The notes beneath the pieces were generated by a model that saw only the letters and a program-made list of their open reading frames with translations, did no database searches and was not told where the DNA came from. A stretch of DNA of 64,000 bases. Source: an uncultured Lachnospira sp. GTDB lineage: Bacteria; Bacillota; Clostridia; Lachnospirales; Lachnospiraceae. Positions 44,163 to 53,309 of the stretch are shown here, one piece after another; positions within the stretch are counted from its first letter, which is position 1; each line of letters starts with the position of its first letter. The stretch lies in contig CAJUTV010000005.1 in NCBI GenBank assembly GCA_910589305.1, positions 124,001-188,000 of the forward strand. Direction: 5' to 3'. The translations under genes and the position numbers were made by a program.

Positions 44163-45206
44163 ATGAAAAAGAAAATTGCAGTTCTTTTTGGGGGAAATTC
44201 AACAGAGTATGAAGTATCTTTACAATCGGCATATTCTGTTTTAAAAAATATGGATAAAGAAAAGTATGAGATTATTCCTATTGGCATTACAAGAGAGGGA
44301 GAATGGTATCACTATACAGGAGAGTATAGCCATATTGAAGATAATACATGGATGAATGAGGCTGAACATATTTTTCCGATAGTGGTATCGCAAAGTCGTT
44401 TGGACAAATCGTTAATACAGTTTTCTAAAGAGCATTGTGAGTGGATTAAGATTGATTTAGCATTTCCAGTGTTACATGGAAAAAATGGAGAGGACGGAAC
44501 ATTACAAGGATTGTTTGAATTAGCAGGTATACCTGTTGTCGGCTGTGGCACACTTAGTTCTGCGTTATGTATGGATAAGGATAGGGCGCATATTGTAGTG
44601 CAGGCGATGGGAATTGCTGTTCCAAAAGGGATTACATTAAAACAAGGGGAACAGCAAGAGGCTTTGTTAAAAATTGATAAAAGTTTAACATATCCGATGT
44701 TTGTTAAGCCAATTCGTTCGGGTTCTTCTTTTGGCATAACAAAAGTAAATGAAACATCACAGCTTGAAAAGGCTGTTGAAAACGCTTTTCAATATGACGA
44801 TGAAGTTATTGTTGAGGAAGCTATTGATGGTTTTGAAGTAGGATGTGCTGTTTTGGGAAAAGATGAGTTGATGGTAGGTCGTGTTGATGAAATTGAATTG
44901 TCTGGCGGTTTCTTTGATTTCACTGAAAAATATACGTTGCAGTCATCAAAAATTCATATGCCTGCAAGAATTGATAAAGATACTGAACAGCGTATACAAG
45001 AAACGGCAAAAGTTATCTATAAAGCTTTAAATTGTTCAGGATTTGCAAGAGTAGATATGTTTCTTACAAAGGAAAATAAGATTGTATTCAATGAAGTAAA
45101 CACGATTCCGGGCTTTACAACGCATAGCCGTTATCCCAATATGATGAAAGGAGTAGGATTGTCTTTTGGTGATATTTTAGACAAATTAATTGGTTTATAT
45201 GAGTGA
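44163..45206 (+). CDS. vanG: D-alanine--D-serine ligase, VanG type
   Basis: 347 residues, ATP-grasp. It follows recalled E. faecalis VanG closely: FGGNSTEYEVSLQSAYS, IPIGITREGEWYHYTGE, FPVLHGKNGEDGTLQG, VGRVDEIELSGGFFDFTEKY and FNEVNTIPGFTTHSRYPNMM. The EKYTL substrate-pocket segment is that of D-Ala-D-Ser ligases rather than VanA/B D-Ala-D-Lac enzymes. Its product replaces D-Ala-D-Ala and lowers vancomycin affinity. Many Clostridia carry such operons without full resistance. Confidence 0.93.
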   Translation: MKKKIAVLFGGNSTEYEVSLQSAYSVLKNMDKEKYEIIPIGITREGEWYHYTGEYSHIEDNTWMNEAEHIFPIVVSQSRLDKSLIQFSKEHCEWIKIDLAFPVLHGKNGEDGTLQGLFELAGIPVVGCGTLSSALCMDKDRAHIVVQAMGIAVPKGITLKQGEQQEALLKIDKSLTYPMFVKPIRSGSSFGITKVNETSQLEKAVENAFQYDDEVIVEEAIDGFEVGCAVLGKDELMVGRVDEIELSGGFFDFTEKYTLQSSKIHMPARIDKDTEQRIQETAKVIYKALNCSGFARVDMFLTKENKIVFNEVNTIPGFTTHSRYPNMMKGVGLSFGDILDKLIGLYE

Positions 45207-46005
45207 TAATAAACAATATGCGGATACAATGGTATTAGAAAAAGAATTGATTTATAATGGCAATTTATTGCTGGTAAATAAAAATTATCCATTAAAAAAT
45301 CCAAAGGTAGAAAAATTAGTACCTATTGATAAAGCATTTCCAGATATTCTTATGAAATCCCAAGCCGTTTATATGTTACACAAAACATTAGAAAACATTG
45401 GCTCAGATTATAATATTGTTCCTGTAAGCGGATATCGTTCTTTGGAAGAACAGACAAGGATATATAAGGATTCTTTGCGGGATAATGGAGAAGAATTTAC
45501 AAAAAAGTTTGTTGCTTTTCCAAATGAGAGTGAACATCAAACTGGTTTAGCGATTGATTTAGCATTAAATAAAGAAGATATTGACTTTATATGTCCTGAC
45601 TTTCCATATGAGGGGATTTGTCAAAAATTTAGGGAAGCTGCCCCTGATTTTGGATTTATTTTGCGCTATGCAAAAGAAAAGGAAGAAATTACAGGCATTT
45701 CCCATGAGCCTTGGCATTTTCGATATGTGGGATATCCTCATTCTAAAATTATCGCGCAAAAAAAGATTGCTCTTGAGGAATATATAGAATTTATAAAGCA
45801 GTTTGATGATGAAAATAAGTATTTATATAAACAGGGAACCGAAACTGAAATTGAAATTTATTATGTTCCAGTTGGTATCAGTAAAATAGAAACAATCAAT
45901 TTGCCGAAAGCACCTTATGAAATTTCAGGTAATAATGCAGATGGAATTATAGTAACAGTTTGGAGGAAAGCTAATGAAAAAGAGTGGGAATTATTCAGGA
46001 ATTGA
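45199..46005 (+). CDS. vanXY: D,D-peptidase/carboxypeptidase, VanXY type
   Basis: 268 residues from ATG 45199, overlapping the vanG stop by 8 bp. Zinc-site motifs of the VanY/VanX superfamily: SEHQTGLAIDL (His113, Asp120) and EPWHFRYVG (Glu170, His173). A C-terminal extension of about 60 residues (EIEIYYVPVG onward), as in VanXY-G proteins, follows. It removes D-Ala-D-Ala dipeptide and terminal D-Ala so that only D-Ser ends remain. No membrane anchor, which fits the cytoplasmic VanXY form. Confidence 0.9.
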   Translation: MSDNKQYADTMVLEKELIYNGNLLLVNKNYPLKNPKVEKLVPIDKAFPDILMKSQAVYMLHKTLENIGSDYNIVPVSGYRSLEEQTRIYKDSLRDNGEEFTKKFVAFPNESEHQTGLAIDLALNKEDIDFICPDFPYEGICQKFREAAPDFGFILRYAKEKEEITGISHEPWHFRYVGYPHSKIIAQKKIALEEYIEFIKQFDDENKYLYKQGTETEIEIYYVPVGISKIETINLPKAPYEISGNNADGIIVTVWRKANEKEWELFRN

Positions 46006-48112
46006 TTGTTTTAGAATGATTGCAGCTTTGTTAATTGTTGCAATACACACATCACCGTTGCTGTCTTTTAACGAGACAGCAGATTTTATATTGACGCGTA
46101 TTATAGGGCGTGTTGCAGTTCCATTTTTCTTTATGACATCAGGATTTTTTTTGATTTCAAGGTATAGCTGCAATAATGAAAAATTAAAAACGTTTATCAA
46201 AAAGACAGCAGTTATTTATGGTATTGCCATTGTTATCTATATTCCAATCAATATTTATAAAGGTTATTTTTCAATGGATAATCTGCTGCTGAATATCATA
46301 AAAGATATTATTTTTGATGGAACATTCTATCATTTATGGTATCTTCCTGCTTCCATTATTGGAGCAGCTCTTGCCTGGTATATGGTAAGGCGTTTAGGAT
46401 ATTCAAAAGCTCTTATTATCAGTGCTCTTTTGTATATTGTCGGTTTGTTTGGAGACAGTTACTTTGGAATTGCTGAGCAAATAGAGGTGTTAAAACAATT
46501 TTACAGCCTTATTTTTCAAGTATCCGATTATACAAGAAATGGAATCTTCTTTGCACCGATATTTTTTGTGCTTGGCGGTATGATTGCAGATACAAATGTT
46601 AAACGTTCTCTTTCAATAAACGGAATGGCGTTTGCAGGCACATTTGCATTAATGGTTGTTGAGGCAATGACACTGCATACATTTAATGTACAGCGCCATG
46701 ATAGTATGTATATTTTTTTGCCAGTATGTATGTTTTTCCTTTTTCATCTATTGTTGTATTGGAAGGAAAGACGTTTTGCATTGATTCGTATGGCGGCATT
46801 AATCGTCTATATTATCCACCCGATGATGATTGTTATTGTGCATTTTTTGGCAAAGTTTCTGGGCGATATTATTGTTGAAAATAGTCTTATTAATTATCTG
46901 ATTGTCTGTCTTTTGTCGGTGTTGTTTTCAATCGTTGCAACGATTTTTATCAATAAGTTTACAACAAGCAGAAACAGCATTAAAAAAAAATGGTGTTTTG
47001 AGACAGAGCGAGCATGGATAGAATTAAATTTAGATAATTTAGCATACAATGTAAATGCTTTGCAAAAAGTGATGGCTGAAAAAAGTACATTGATGGCGGT
47101 TGTAAAAACACAGGCGTATGGTCATGGAGCTTTTCAGATTGCTACTTTTCTTAATCAAATGGGGGTCAAAGCGTTTGCTGTTGCTACGATTGACGAGGGC
47201 ATTCAGTTAAGAAGATATGGAATTTGTGGTGAAATTTTGATTTTGGGATATACCAATCCAAACAGAGCAAAAGAGTTAAAAAAATATGATTTGATGCAGA
47301 CGTTAATTGATTTTAAATATGCCAAAGCATTAAACCGGCAGAAAATTGCAGTAAAAGCACATATAAAGATAGATACAGGTATGAATCGTTTGGGGGTGTC
47401 TTTTGATAATATAAATGAAGTAAAGATGATTTTTTCTATGAAATATATTAAAGTTTGTGGCATATATACACATCTGTGCTGTGCAGATACTTTATTGCCA
47501 GAAGATGTGGAGTTTAGCGAAAATCAGATTGATAATTTTTATTATTTGATTGATAAACTTAAAGAACGGGGGATACAGATACCAAAAGTGCATATTCAAA
47601 GCAGTTATGGGCTTTTAAATTATCCACAGCTTGTATGTGACTATGTGAGAGTTGGAATTGCACTTTATGGTGTTTTAAGCAAGCCTGATGAAAATACAAG
47701 AGTAAAGATTGATTTGCGTCCAGTGCTTTCTCTAAAGGCAAGAGTCGTGCTGATACGGTCTGTTTCTAAACAAGATACAGTCAGTTATGGCAGGCGTTTT
47801 CAGGCGAAGCGTGACAGTTTGATTGCAATTGTGTCTATCGGTTATGGAGATGGTTTTCCTAGAGATTTATCATGTCAAAAAGGCGGTGTTTTGATTCGTG
47901 GACAATATGCACCTATTGTGGGAAGGATTTGTATGGACCAATTAGCGGTAGATATCACAGAAATAGAAGATGTTTCAGTTGGAAATGTGGCAACCTTAAT
48001 TGGCTTTGATACAATGGATATAGCAGCACCCGATATAGCACAACATTTTAATAGTATCAGTAATGAATTACTGTGTAGAATGGGGGCAAGACTACCCATT
48101 ATCATCAAATAG
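45974..48112 (+). CDS. vanT: Membrane serine/alanine racemase VanT
   Basis: 712 residues, start inside the vanXY end. The N-terminal 335 residues are an acyltransferase-3-like membrane domain of about ten helices (YSGIDCFRMIAALLIVAIHT). Residues 345-712 are a fold-type III racemase with PLP Lys378 in VVKTQAYGHG, INTGMNR-like IDTGMNRLGVSF, catalytic Tyr region SIGYGDGFPR and GRICMDQLAVD. The two-domain layout is diagnostic of VanT, which supplies D-Ser for VanG. The usual KANAYGHG has become KTQAYGHG. Confidence 0.94.
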   Translation: MKKSGNYSGIDCFRMIAALLIVAIHTSPLLSFNETADFILTRIIGRVAVPFFFMTSGFFLISRYSCNNEKLKTFIKKTAVIYGIAIVIYIPINIYKGYFSMDNLLLNIIKDIIFDGTFYHLWYLPASIIGAALAWYMVRRLGYSKALIISALLYIVGLFGDSYFGIAEQIEVLKQFYSLIFQVSDYTRNGIFFAPIFFVLGGMIADTNVKRSLSINGMAFAGTFALMVVEAMTLHTFNVQRHDSMYIFLPVCMFFLFHLLLYWKERRFALIRMAALIVYIIHPMMIVIVHFLAKFLGDIIVENSLINYLIVCLLSVLFSIVATIFINKFTTSRNSIKKKWCFETERAWIELNLDNLAYNVNALQKVMAEKSTLMAVVKTQAYGHGAFQIATFLNQMGVKAFAVATIDEGIQLRRYGICGEILILGYTNPNRAKELKKYDLMQTLIDFKYAKALNRQKIAVKAHIKIDTGMNRLGVSFDNINEVKMIFSMKYIKVCGIYTHLCCADTLLPEDVEFSENQIDNFYYLIDKLKERGIQIPKVHIQSSYGLLNYPQLVCDYVRVGIALYGVLSKPDENTRVKIDLRPVLSLKARVVLIRSVSKQDTVSYGRRFQAKRDSLIAIVSIGYGDGFPRDLSCQKGGVLIRGQYAPIVGRICMDQLAVDITEIEDVSVGNVATLIGFDTMDIAAPDIAQHFNSISNELLCRMGARLPIIIK

Positions 48113-48127
48113 ATTGTAAAATTATAG

Positions 48128-48156
48128 TTATCATTTAACGCGTTTTATGTTATAAT
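48128..48156 (+). promoter_or_regulatory. Promoter of the HD-GYP gene
   Basis: TTATCA (48128-48133), 17 bp, TATAAT (48151-48156), with an extended TG element directly before it. Confidence 0.65.
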
Positions 48157-48225
48157 TTAGTAAAATTATAAAATTTTTCTAAAAAGGTTTTTATAATTAA
48201 AGTTTTTAGAGAGGAAACCTTGTAC

Positions 48226-50145
48226 ATGAAACGAAGAGAAAAAAAACAATATATTATCACATTACTTTTTACATTAATTGTATTAATTGTAATGGTAGTT
48301 TATAATTTTGTTACCTTTTATTCTAATGCGGTTTCAAATATGATTGCTGTAGGGGAGAGTACGCTAGAGGAAGAAAAAATAAAATTAAATAGTTATCTGT
48401 CAAAAGGAATGGACGTTTTACAGATAACAGCAATCACATTAGAGTATAAGATGCAACAGGGAGATTCACTAGAAGAAATAGAGGCTTTTTTGTTGGAGGA
48501 ATCAGAGCGGTATAAGGAAGATATTGATGAAAATTTTACAGGAATATATGGATTAATTCAGGGAGAATATTTAGATGGTATTGGCTGGGTTCCTGATGAA
48601 GATTATGTTGCGCAGGAGCGAGAGTGGTATACAGCGGCAGTAAAAGGAGCAGGAAAGCCAGTTGTCGTGTCGCCTTATCTGGATGCCCAGACCAATACCA
48701 TTATGATTTCAGTCAGCCAGTTATTATATGATAATGAGAGTGTGATTTCTCTTGATATTGTGTTAGACGAAGTACAAATTATCACTCAAGATATTAACTT
48801 AAATGATATGGGGTATGGTTTTGTTATTGATAAAGAAGGCTTGGTAGTAGCTCATTCAGACGAGGAGGAAAAAGGAAAAAATTATTTGCAGGACGATAAG
48901 ATGAATTTCTTACTAGATGGAATTTATCAGGCAAAGGGAGAAACATTTGACACAAAAATGAATGATGAAACATGTACTGTTTTTACAGCCAATGTAATGG
49001 ATGATTGGTATGTGTCTATGATTGTCAGCAATACAAAATTGTTTCACGATATACGAGGAATATTAATACAAAACCTTATTGTTTGTGCTGTTATTTTTGC
49101 CTTTATTGCTGCTTTTTGTACATTTGCCTTCAAAAAAATCGGACTGCATATGAAAAATGAAGAAATCAGCAGGCAAAATGTAGAAAAATTAAATATGACG
49201 ATTATGCGAACGCTTGCACATACCATCGATGCAAAAGATAGGTATACAAATGGACATTCACAGAGAGTAGCAAAGTATGCTGTTGAGATAGCAAGGCGAA
49301 TGGGAAAAAGTGATGAGGAATTAAAAAATATTTATTATGCCGCGCTGCTGCATGATGTCGGAAAAATACATATTCCAGATGCAATTATTAATAAGCCTTC
49401 TCGTCTTAACGATGAGGAATTTGCTTATATTAAGCTGCATCCAATGGTTGGCTATTATATTTTAAGAGATATTAAAGAAAATACAATGATTGCACAGGGT
49501 GCAAGATGGCATCATGAACGGTTTGACGGCAATGGTTATCCAAATGGACTTGCGGGAAAAAATATTCCAGAAATTGCAAGAATTATTGGGGTGGCGGATG
49601 CTTACGATGCCATGACCTCGAATCGAAGCTACAGACAGGTGATGTCTCAAGAAAAAGTGCGTTTGGAAATTGAAAATGGTAAAAATATACAATTTGACCC
49701 AGAAATTGCCAATGTTATGTTAGATATGATTGACAAAGATACCAATTATGAGATGAGACAGCAAGATGCCATTGTAAGAAAAATATTAGTAGTTGATGAT
49801 GAACCTGAAAATTTGACATTGATTGAAAATATTTTAAAGGACGAGCCTGGTTATAAGGTATATAAAGAAGCTTCAGGAAGAAAAGCATTAAAAACATTGC
49901 AGTCTATAGATATGGATTTGATTTTATTAGATATTCAGATGCCTGGTATGGATGGCTTTAAAGTGTATGATGAAATCCGAAAGATATCCGATGTTCCCAT
50001 TGTATTTTTGACATCGGATAAAAATATTGATACCCTTGACAAGGCAAATACGCTGAGTGTAGAAGACTATCTTGTAAAACCATTTATGCCGCAGGCACTT
50101 TTGGAAATTTTGCACAGTATTTTGCAAGAAAAGCTAGAGCTATAA
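48226..50145 (+). CDS. Membrane HD-GYP protein with extracytoplasmic sensor and C-terminal receiver domain
   Basis: 639 residues from ATG 48226. Two membrane segments (about 9-27 and 278-302) enclose a dCache-like sensor (YLDGIGWVPDEDYVAQEREW). Then comes an HD-GYP domain with HSQRV, HDVGK, HPMVGYY, HHERFDGNGYPNGL and ADAYDAMTSNRSYR, all metal and GYP residues intact. The C-terminus is a full receiver domain (ILVVDDEPENLTL, LILLDIQMPGMDG, VKPFMP). It should hydrolyse cyclic di-GMP in response to an external ligand, modulated by a phosphodonor. A C-terminal receiver on a membrane HD-GYP protein is uncommon. Confidence 0.93.
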   Translation: MKRREKKQYIITLLFTLIVLIVMVVYNFVTFYSNAVSNMIAVGESTLEEEKIKLNSYLSKGMDVLQITAITLEYKMQQGDSLEEIEAFLLEESERYKEDIDENFTGIYGLIQGEYLDGIGWVPDEDYVAQEREWYTAAVKGAGKPVVVSPYLDAQTNTIMISVSQLLYDNESVISLDIVLDEVQIITQDINLNDMGYGFVIDKEGLVVAHSDEEEKGKNYLQDDKMNFLLDGIYQAKGETFDTKMNDETCTVFTANVMDDWYVSMIVSNTKLFHDIRGILIQNLIVCAVIFAFIAAFCTFAFKKIGLHMKNEEISRQNVEKLNMTIMRTLAHTIDAKDRYTNGHSQRVAKYAVEIARRMGKSDEELKNIYYAALLHDVGKIHIPDAIINKPSRLNDEEFAYIKLHPMVGYYILRDIKENTMIAQGARWHHERFDGNGYPNGLAGKNIPEIARIIGVADAYDAMTSNRSYRQVMSQEKVRLEIENGKNIQFDPEIANVMLDMIDKDTNYEMRQQDAIVRKILVVDDEPENLTLIENILKDEPGYKVYKEASGRKALKTLQSIDMDLILLDIQMPGMDGFKVYDEIRKISDVPIVFLTSDKNIDTLDKANTLSVEDYLVKPFMPQALLEILHSILQEKLEL

Positions 50146-50152
50146 GACAATC

Positions 50153-50188
50153 CTATACTTGACAAATAATGATTCAAGAGTATAGTAT
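50153..50188 (+). promoter_or_regulatory. Promoter with overlapping palindrome before the KDPG aldolase gene
   Basis: TTGACA (50159-50164), 18 bp, TAGTAT (50183-50188). An imperfect inverted repeat, CTATACTTGA (50153-50162) with TCAAGAGTATAG (50174-50185), spans both boxes, a good operator candidate for a sugar-acid repressor. Confidence 0.6.
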
Positions 50189-50345
50189 GGAAGATAGAGA
50201 ATATGCAGTTCATGTTATTTTGCATTATTTTTATATTGGATAACAACACAGTCTTTCGAGGAAATACGAGAGCAATAAAAGTGTTAAAAATAAGAAAGGA
50301 GAAGCTGTTAGACAAGATTTGTCCCTATTTCCAACAGCAAGAAAT

Positions 50346-50987
50346 ATGAGTACTGTAGCAGATAAGTTTGAGGAGTTGGGTGTTATTCCCGTAGTTGTAT
50401 TAAATGATGTAAAGGATGCCCTTCCATTGGCAAAGGCATTGGTTGAAGGCGGTCTTCCATGTGCAGAAGTCACATTTAGAACAGAGGCGGCAGAGGAATC
50501 AATTAAGCAGATACATGAAGCGTATCCAGATATGTTGATTGCAGCAGGAACTGTTCTTACAACAGAACAGGTTGACCGAGCAGTAGCAGCAGGCGCTTCT
50601 ATTATTGTTAGTCCGGGATTTGACCCAGAAATTGTGGATTATTGTATCTCTAAAAATATTGAGGTTTGTCCGGGTATTGTAACACCTTCTGAGTTGGCTC
50701 AGGCTGTAAAGCGCGGTTTGACTAGAGTAAAATTTTTCCCTGCTGAGGCAGCAGGCGGACTTGCAATGATTAAAGCTATGTGTGCGGCATATACAACTGT
50801 AAAGATTATGCCAACAGGCGGTATTAGCGCTAAGAATATCAAGGAATATCTTGCATGTGATAAGATATTTTGCTGTGGCGGCAGCTGGATGGTAAAAGGC
50901 GATATGATTAAAGCAGGTGAATTTGATAAGATTAAGGAAATGACAGAAGAAGCTGTTAATCTTGTAAAAGAAATTCGCAGTAAGTAA
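50346..50987 (+). CDS. KDPG/KHG aldolase
   Basis: 213 residues from ATG 50346, which matches the usual family start; TTG 50319 is in frame and closer to the AAGGAG at about 50296. TIM barrel with GLPCAEVTFRTEAAEE (catalytic Glu), IAAGTVLT, IIVSPGFDPEIV, VTPSELAQA and the Schiff-base Lys in VKFFPAEAAGG. It cleaves 2-keto-3-deoxy-6-phosphogluconate to pyruvate and glyceraldehyde-3-phosphate, used in uronate or sugar-acid breakdown. It stands alone here, without kinase or dehydratase genes. Confidence 0.9.
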   Translation: MSTVADKFEELGVIPVVVLNDVKDALPLAKALVEGGLPCAEVTFRTEAAEESIKQIHEAYPDMLIAAGTVLTTEQVDRAVAAGASIIVSPGFDPEIVDYCISKNIEVCPGIVTPSELAQAVKRGLTRVKFFPAEAAGGLAMIKAMCAAYTTVKIMPTGGISAKNIKEYLACDKIFCCGGSWMVKGDMIKAGEFDKIKEMTEEAVNLVKEIRSK

Positions 50988-51065
50988 AACATATTTTATA
51001 GAATCTTGAATTATTAGCTGTTCCTAAAATAAAGTTGCAGTATAAAGACGAAATATGAAATGATT

Positions 51066-51124
51066 ACACCAAATATTGTACTATCTTGTGTTGGTTTAAA
51101 AGATGGCAGTATTTGGTGTTTTTA
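51066..51124 (+). terminator. Intrinsic terminator after the aldolase gene
   Basis: ACACCAAATATTG (51066-51078) pairs with CAGTATTTGGTGT (51107-51119), followed by TTTTTAAAATTTTT. Confidence 0.85.
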
Positions 51125-51243
51125 AAATTTTTTATGATGTATTATAGTATATAATGTAAACCATATACGACAGGCACGCGTGTGCTTTAAAAGAATTTGT
51201 TTTGCAATGGTTGTATTATCGATAAATTGGTATAAGACAGCAT

Positions 51244-52059
51244 ATGATTGTTATAAAAGATAAATTCATGGTGTGTTTGTTGAGAAAATTTATAATTTAT
51301 GGTTTGTTTTTGTTGATTGTGTTGGTTATTTTCTTTGATTTAAAAGCATGGAAATCCTTAAATGATGAAGAAAAACAAAATGTTCGCAAAAAAAATATTG
51401 TTGTCTGCCTTGACCCAGGACATGGAGGTGTTAAAAATGGCTGTCAATTTGTGTATGATGGCGTCAATGTGTCCGAAAAAGATATTAATTTAAAAATATC
51501 ATTAAAGGTAAGAGAATATCTAAAAGAGCATGGCGGGATTAGGGTTGTGATGACAAGAGAAGAAGATAAAGATATTGACCTTAAAGAACGAGTGAAATTT
51601 GCAAAAAATGTTTATGCAGATTATCTGGTCTCTATACATAATAATAGCAGCGGCAAAGATATCAATCATAAGGGTTGTCTTGCTATTGTCACACAAAGTT
51701 ATTACAATGCGCCTCGTGCAAAAGTTAAAAGTGTCTATCAAAGCAGTGAACATCTTGCAAAATCAATGCTTGCCCAACTGCAAAAAATAGGGATTTCTAT
51801 TACAACGGATTGGGAAGCTCATAAAAATGAAGGACTGTTGAGACGAAATTGCACAGACAACAGTAAATATGCAGATGGTTCTAGTGCAGATTATTATACA
51901 ATTACGTATGAAGCTACAAAAATAGGACTTCCATCCGTTCTTATAGAGACGGCATTTCTTAGCAGCGAGAGTGATTACAGGAATTTCTTGTGTGATGAAG
52001 AAAAACTTTCTTCTATAGCAAGAGCCGTTGCTGACGGAATTATTAATCATATTTTTTAG
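51244..52059 (+). CDS. N-acetylmuramoyl-L-alanine amidase (Amidase_3)
   Basis: 271 residues with an N-terminal membrane anchor (about 12-33). Zinc amidase motifs: VCLDPGHGGVKNG (His), VSEKDINLKIS (Glu), LVSIHNNSS (His) and LIETAFLSSESDY (catalytic Glu). It cleaves the bond between muramic acid and the stem peptide. No cell-wall-binding repeats, so it is probably tethered. ATG 51244 and 51268 are both possible starts. Confidence 0.92.
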   Translation: MIVIKDKFMVCLLRKFIIYGLFLLIVLVIFFDLKAWKSLNDEEKQNVRKKNIVVCLDPGHGGVKNGCQFVYDGVNVSEKDINLKISLKVREYLKEHGGIRVVMTREEDKDIDLKERVKFAKNVYADYLVSIHNNSSGKDINHKGCLAIVTQSYYNAPRAKVKSVYQSSEHLAKSMLAQLQKIGISITTDWEAHKNEGLLRRNCTDNSKYADGSSADYYTITYEATKIGLPSVLIETAFLSSESDYRNFLCDEEKLSSIARAVADGIINHIF

Positions 52060-52081
52060 GAAAGGTTTATCGTGATTTATC

Positions 52082-53092
52082 ATGTTATCAATATTTATAT
52101 TTACAGTAAATGCTATTTTTCCTATTATGATTTTAATGGCAGTGGGCTATTTTTTGAAACGAACAGGAATTTTTACAAATGAATTTTTAAAGATGGCAAA
52201 TAAAAGTGTGTTTTATGTTTTCCTGCCAGTATTGTTATTTAAAAATGTGGTAGGTGTAAACAGTATATCGGATATTCATTGGATAACCGTTATTTTTATG
52301 ATAGTTGTTATTGGGATATTGGTACTTTTGGGATTTTTGACAACAAAAATAATACCGAATCCAAAACAAAAAGGTGTTATTATGCAGTGCATTTTTCGTT
52401 CTAATTTTGCATTAATTGGCGTATCTTTAGCAGAATTGATTGCTGGCGAGAACGGTGTGCTGGCAGCGGCAGTATTATCCGCATTTTCCATTCCAATATA
52501 TAATATATTTGCGGTTGTTTCGCTTTCGATATTTCGGGAAAATAACAAAAGATTAAGCAAGTCTGATGCGATGGCTATTTTTGTTAAAATTATTAAAAAT
52601 CCTTTGATAATTGGTGTTGTATTAGGTGTGATTGTACTTTTGATAAGACCATATGGAAGCCGTTTTATCCATACATTTATTCCAGCAATCGACCATTTTA
52701 CGTTTTTGGAAACCGTTATTAATTATATTGCAAGAGTGGCTTCACCGCTTGCCTTATTAGTGCTTGGCGGGCAGTTTGATTTTAAGAAAATACAAGGTTA
52801 TCGAAAGCAGATTGTTATCGGTGTAATGGGAAGGAATTTATTGGCACCGCTTATTGGCGTTGGCAGTGCAGTACTATTACATAAGACAGGTATTGTATAT
52901 TTTGACGAGGGAGTGTTTGCTTCATTTATAGCGCTTTTTGGAACACCAGTTGCAGTGGCAAGTGCAGTTATGGCAGAAGAGATGGGAAGTGATGGACAAT
53001 TGGCAGGTCAGCTAGTTGTATGGACAACGTTGTTTTCTATTGTAAGTATTTTTATAGAGGTGTTTGCAGTGCGGGCAATTGGTTTAATTTAA
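52082..53092 (+). CDS. AEC-family (auxin efflux carrier-like) transporter
   Basis: 336 residues, about ten membrane segments in two five-helix halves. N-terminal FPIMILMAVGYFLKRTGIF and the C-terminal half with VASPLALLVLGGQFDF and FGTPVAVASAVMAEEMG are typical of AEC proteins (YfdV/MdcF-like), which move carboxylates or related anions. Substrate unknown. Repeat copy B begins right after its stop. Confidence 0.93.
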   Translation: MLSIFIFTVNAIFPIMILMAVGYFLKRTGIFTNEFLKMANKSVFYVFLPVLLFKNVVGVNSISDIHWITVIFMIVVIGILVLLGFLTTKIIPNPKQKGVIMQCIFRSNFALIGVSLAELIAGENGVLAAAVLSAFSIPIYNIFAVVSLSIFRENNKRLSKSDAMAIFVKIIKNPLIIGVVLGVIVLLIRPYGSRFIHTFIPAIDHFTFLETVINYIARVASPLALLVLGGQFDFKKIQGYRKQIVIGVMGRNLLAPLIGVGSAVLLHKTGIVYFDEGVFASFIALFGTPVAVASAVMAEEMGSDGQLAGQLVVWTTLFSIVSIFIEVFAVRAIGLI

Positions 53093-53230
53093 CCTCATCA
53101 AGAAAGTCCCCCACTTCAATGTTGCAAAGGCATAAGTGGGGGTGGGGACTTGCATTATGATAGTAGCTATGAGGTTAAGGTGTCAAACACCCAAGCAAGT
53201 AGCGTAGCGGATTGCGAATATTCGCTTAAC
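53093..53230 (+). repeat. Dispersed structured repeat, copy B (most complete)
   Basis: CTCATCAAGAAAG is followed by hairpin CCCCCACTT/AAGTGGGGG. Next comes a stem ACTTGC/GCAAGT enclosing TTA-TGATAG-TAG and GGTGT-CAA-ACACC. It ends GTAGCGGATTGCGAATATTCG, which includes the palindrome GCGAATATTCGC. The shape recalls IS200/IS605 right ends and their omega-RNA-like transcripts, but no tnpA or tnpB gene is present. Confidence 0.7.
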
Positions 53231-53259
53231 TTGACATAAAACAAGGTTAATGGTACAAT
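53231..53259 (+). promoter_or_regulatory. Consensus promoter of the PocR chemoreceptor gene
   Basis: TTGACA (53231-53236), 17 bp, TACAAT (53254-53259). The -35 box directly abuts the end of repeat copy B. Confidence 0.8.
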
Positions 53260-53309
53260 GACAACAGGTTTATGGTTAGAAAGTGTATAATGTAGAAAGG
53301 GGTCGTGCT

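Noticed and set aside
51170..51190. A near palindrome AGGCACGCGTGTGCTT upstream of the amidase gene.
   Set aside because: Imperfect, isolated and not linked to a promoter that I can support.
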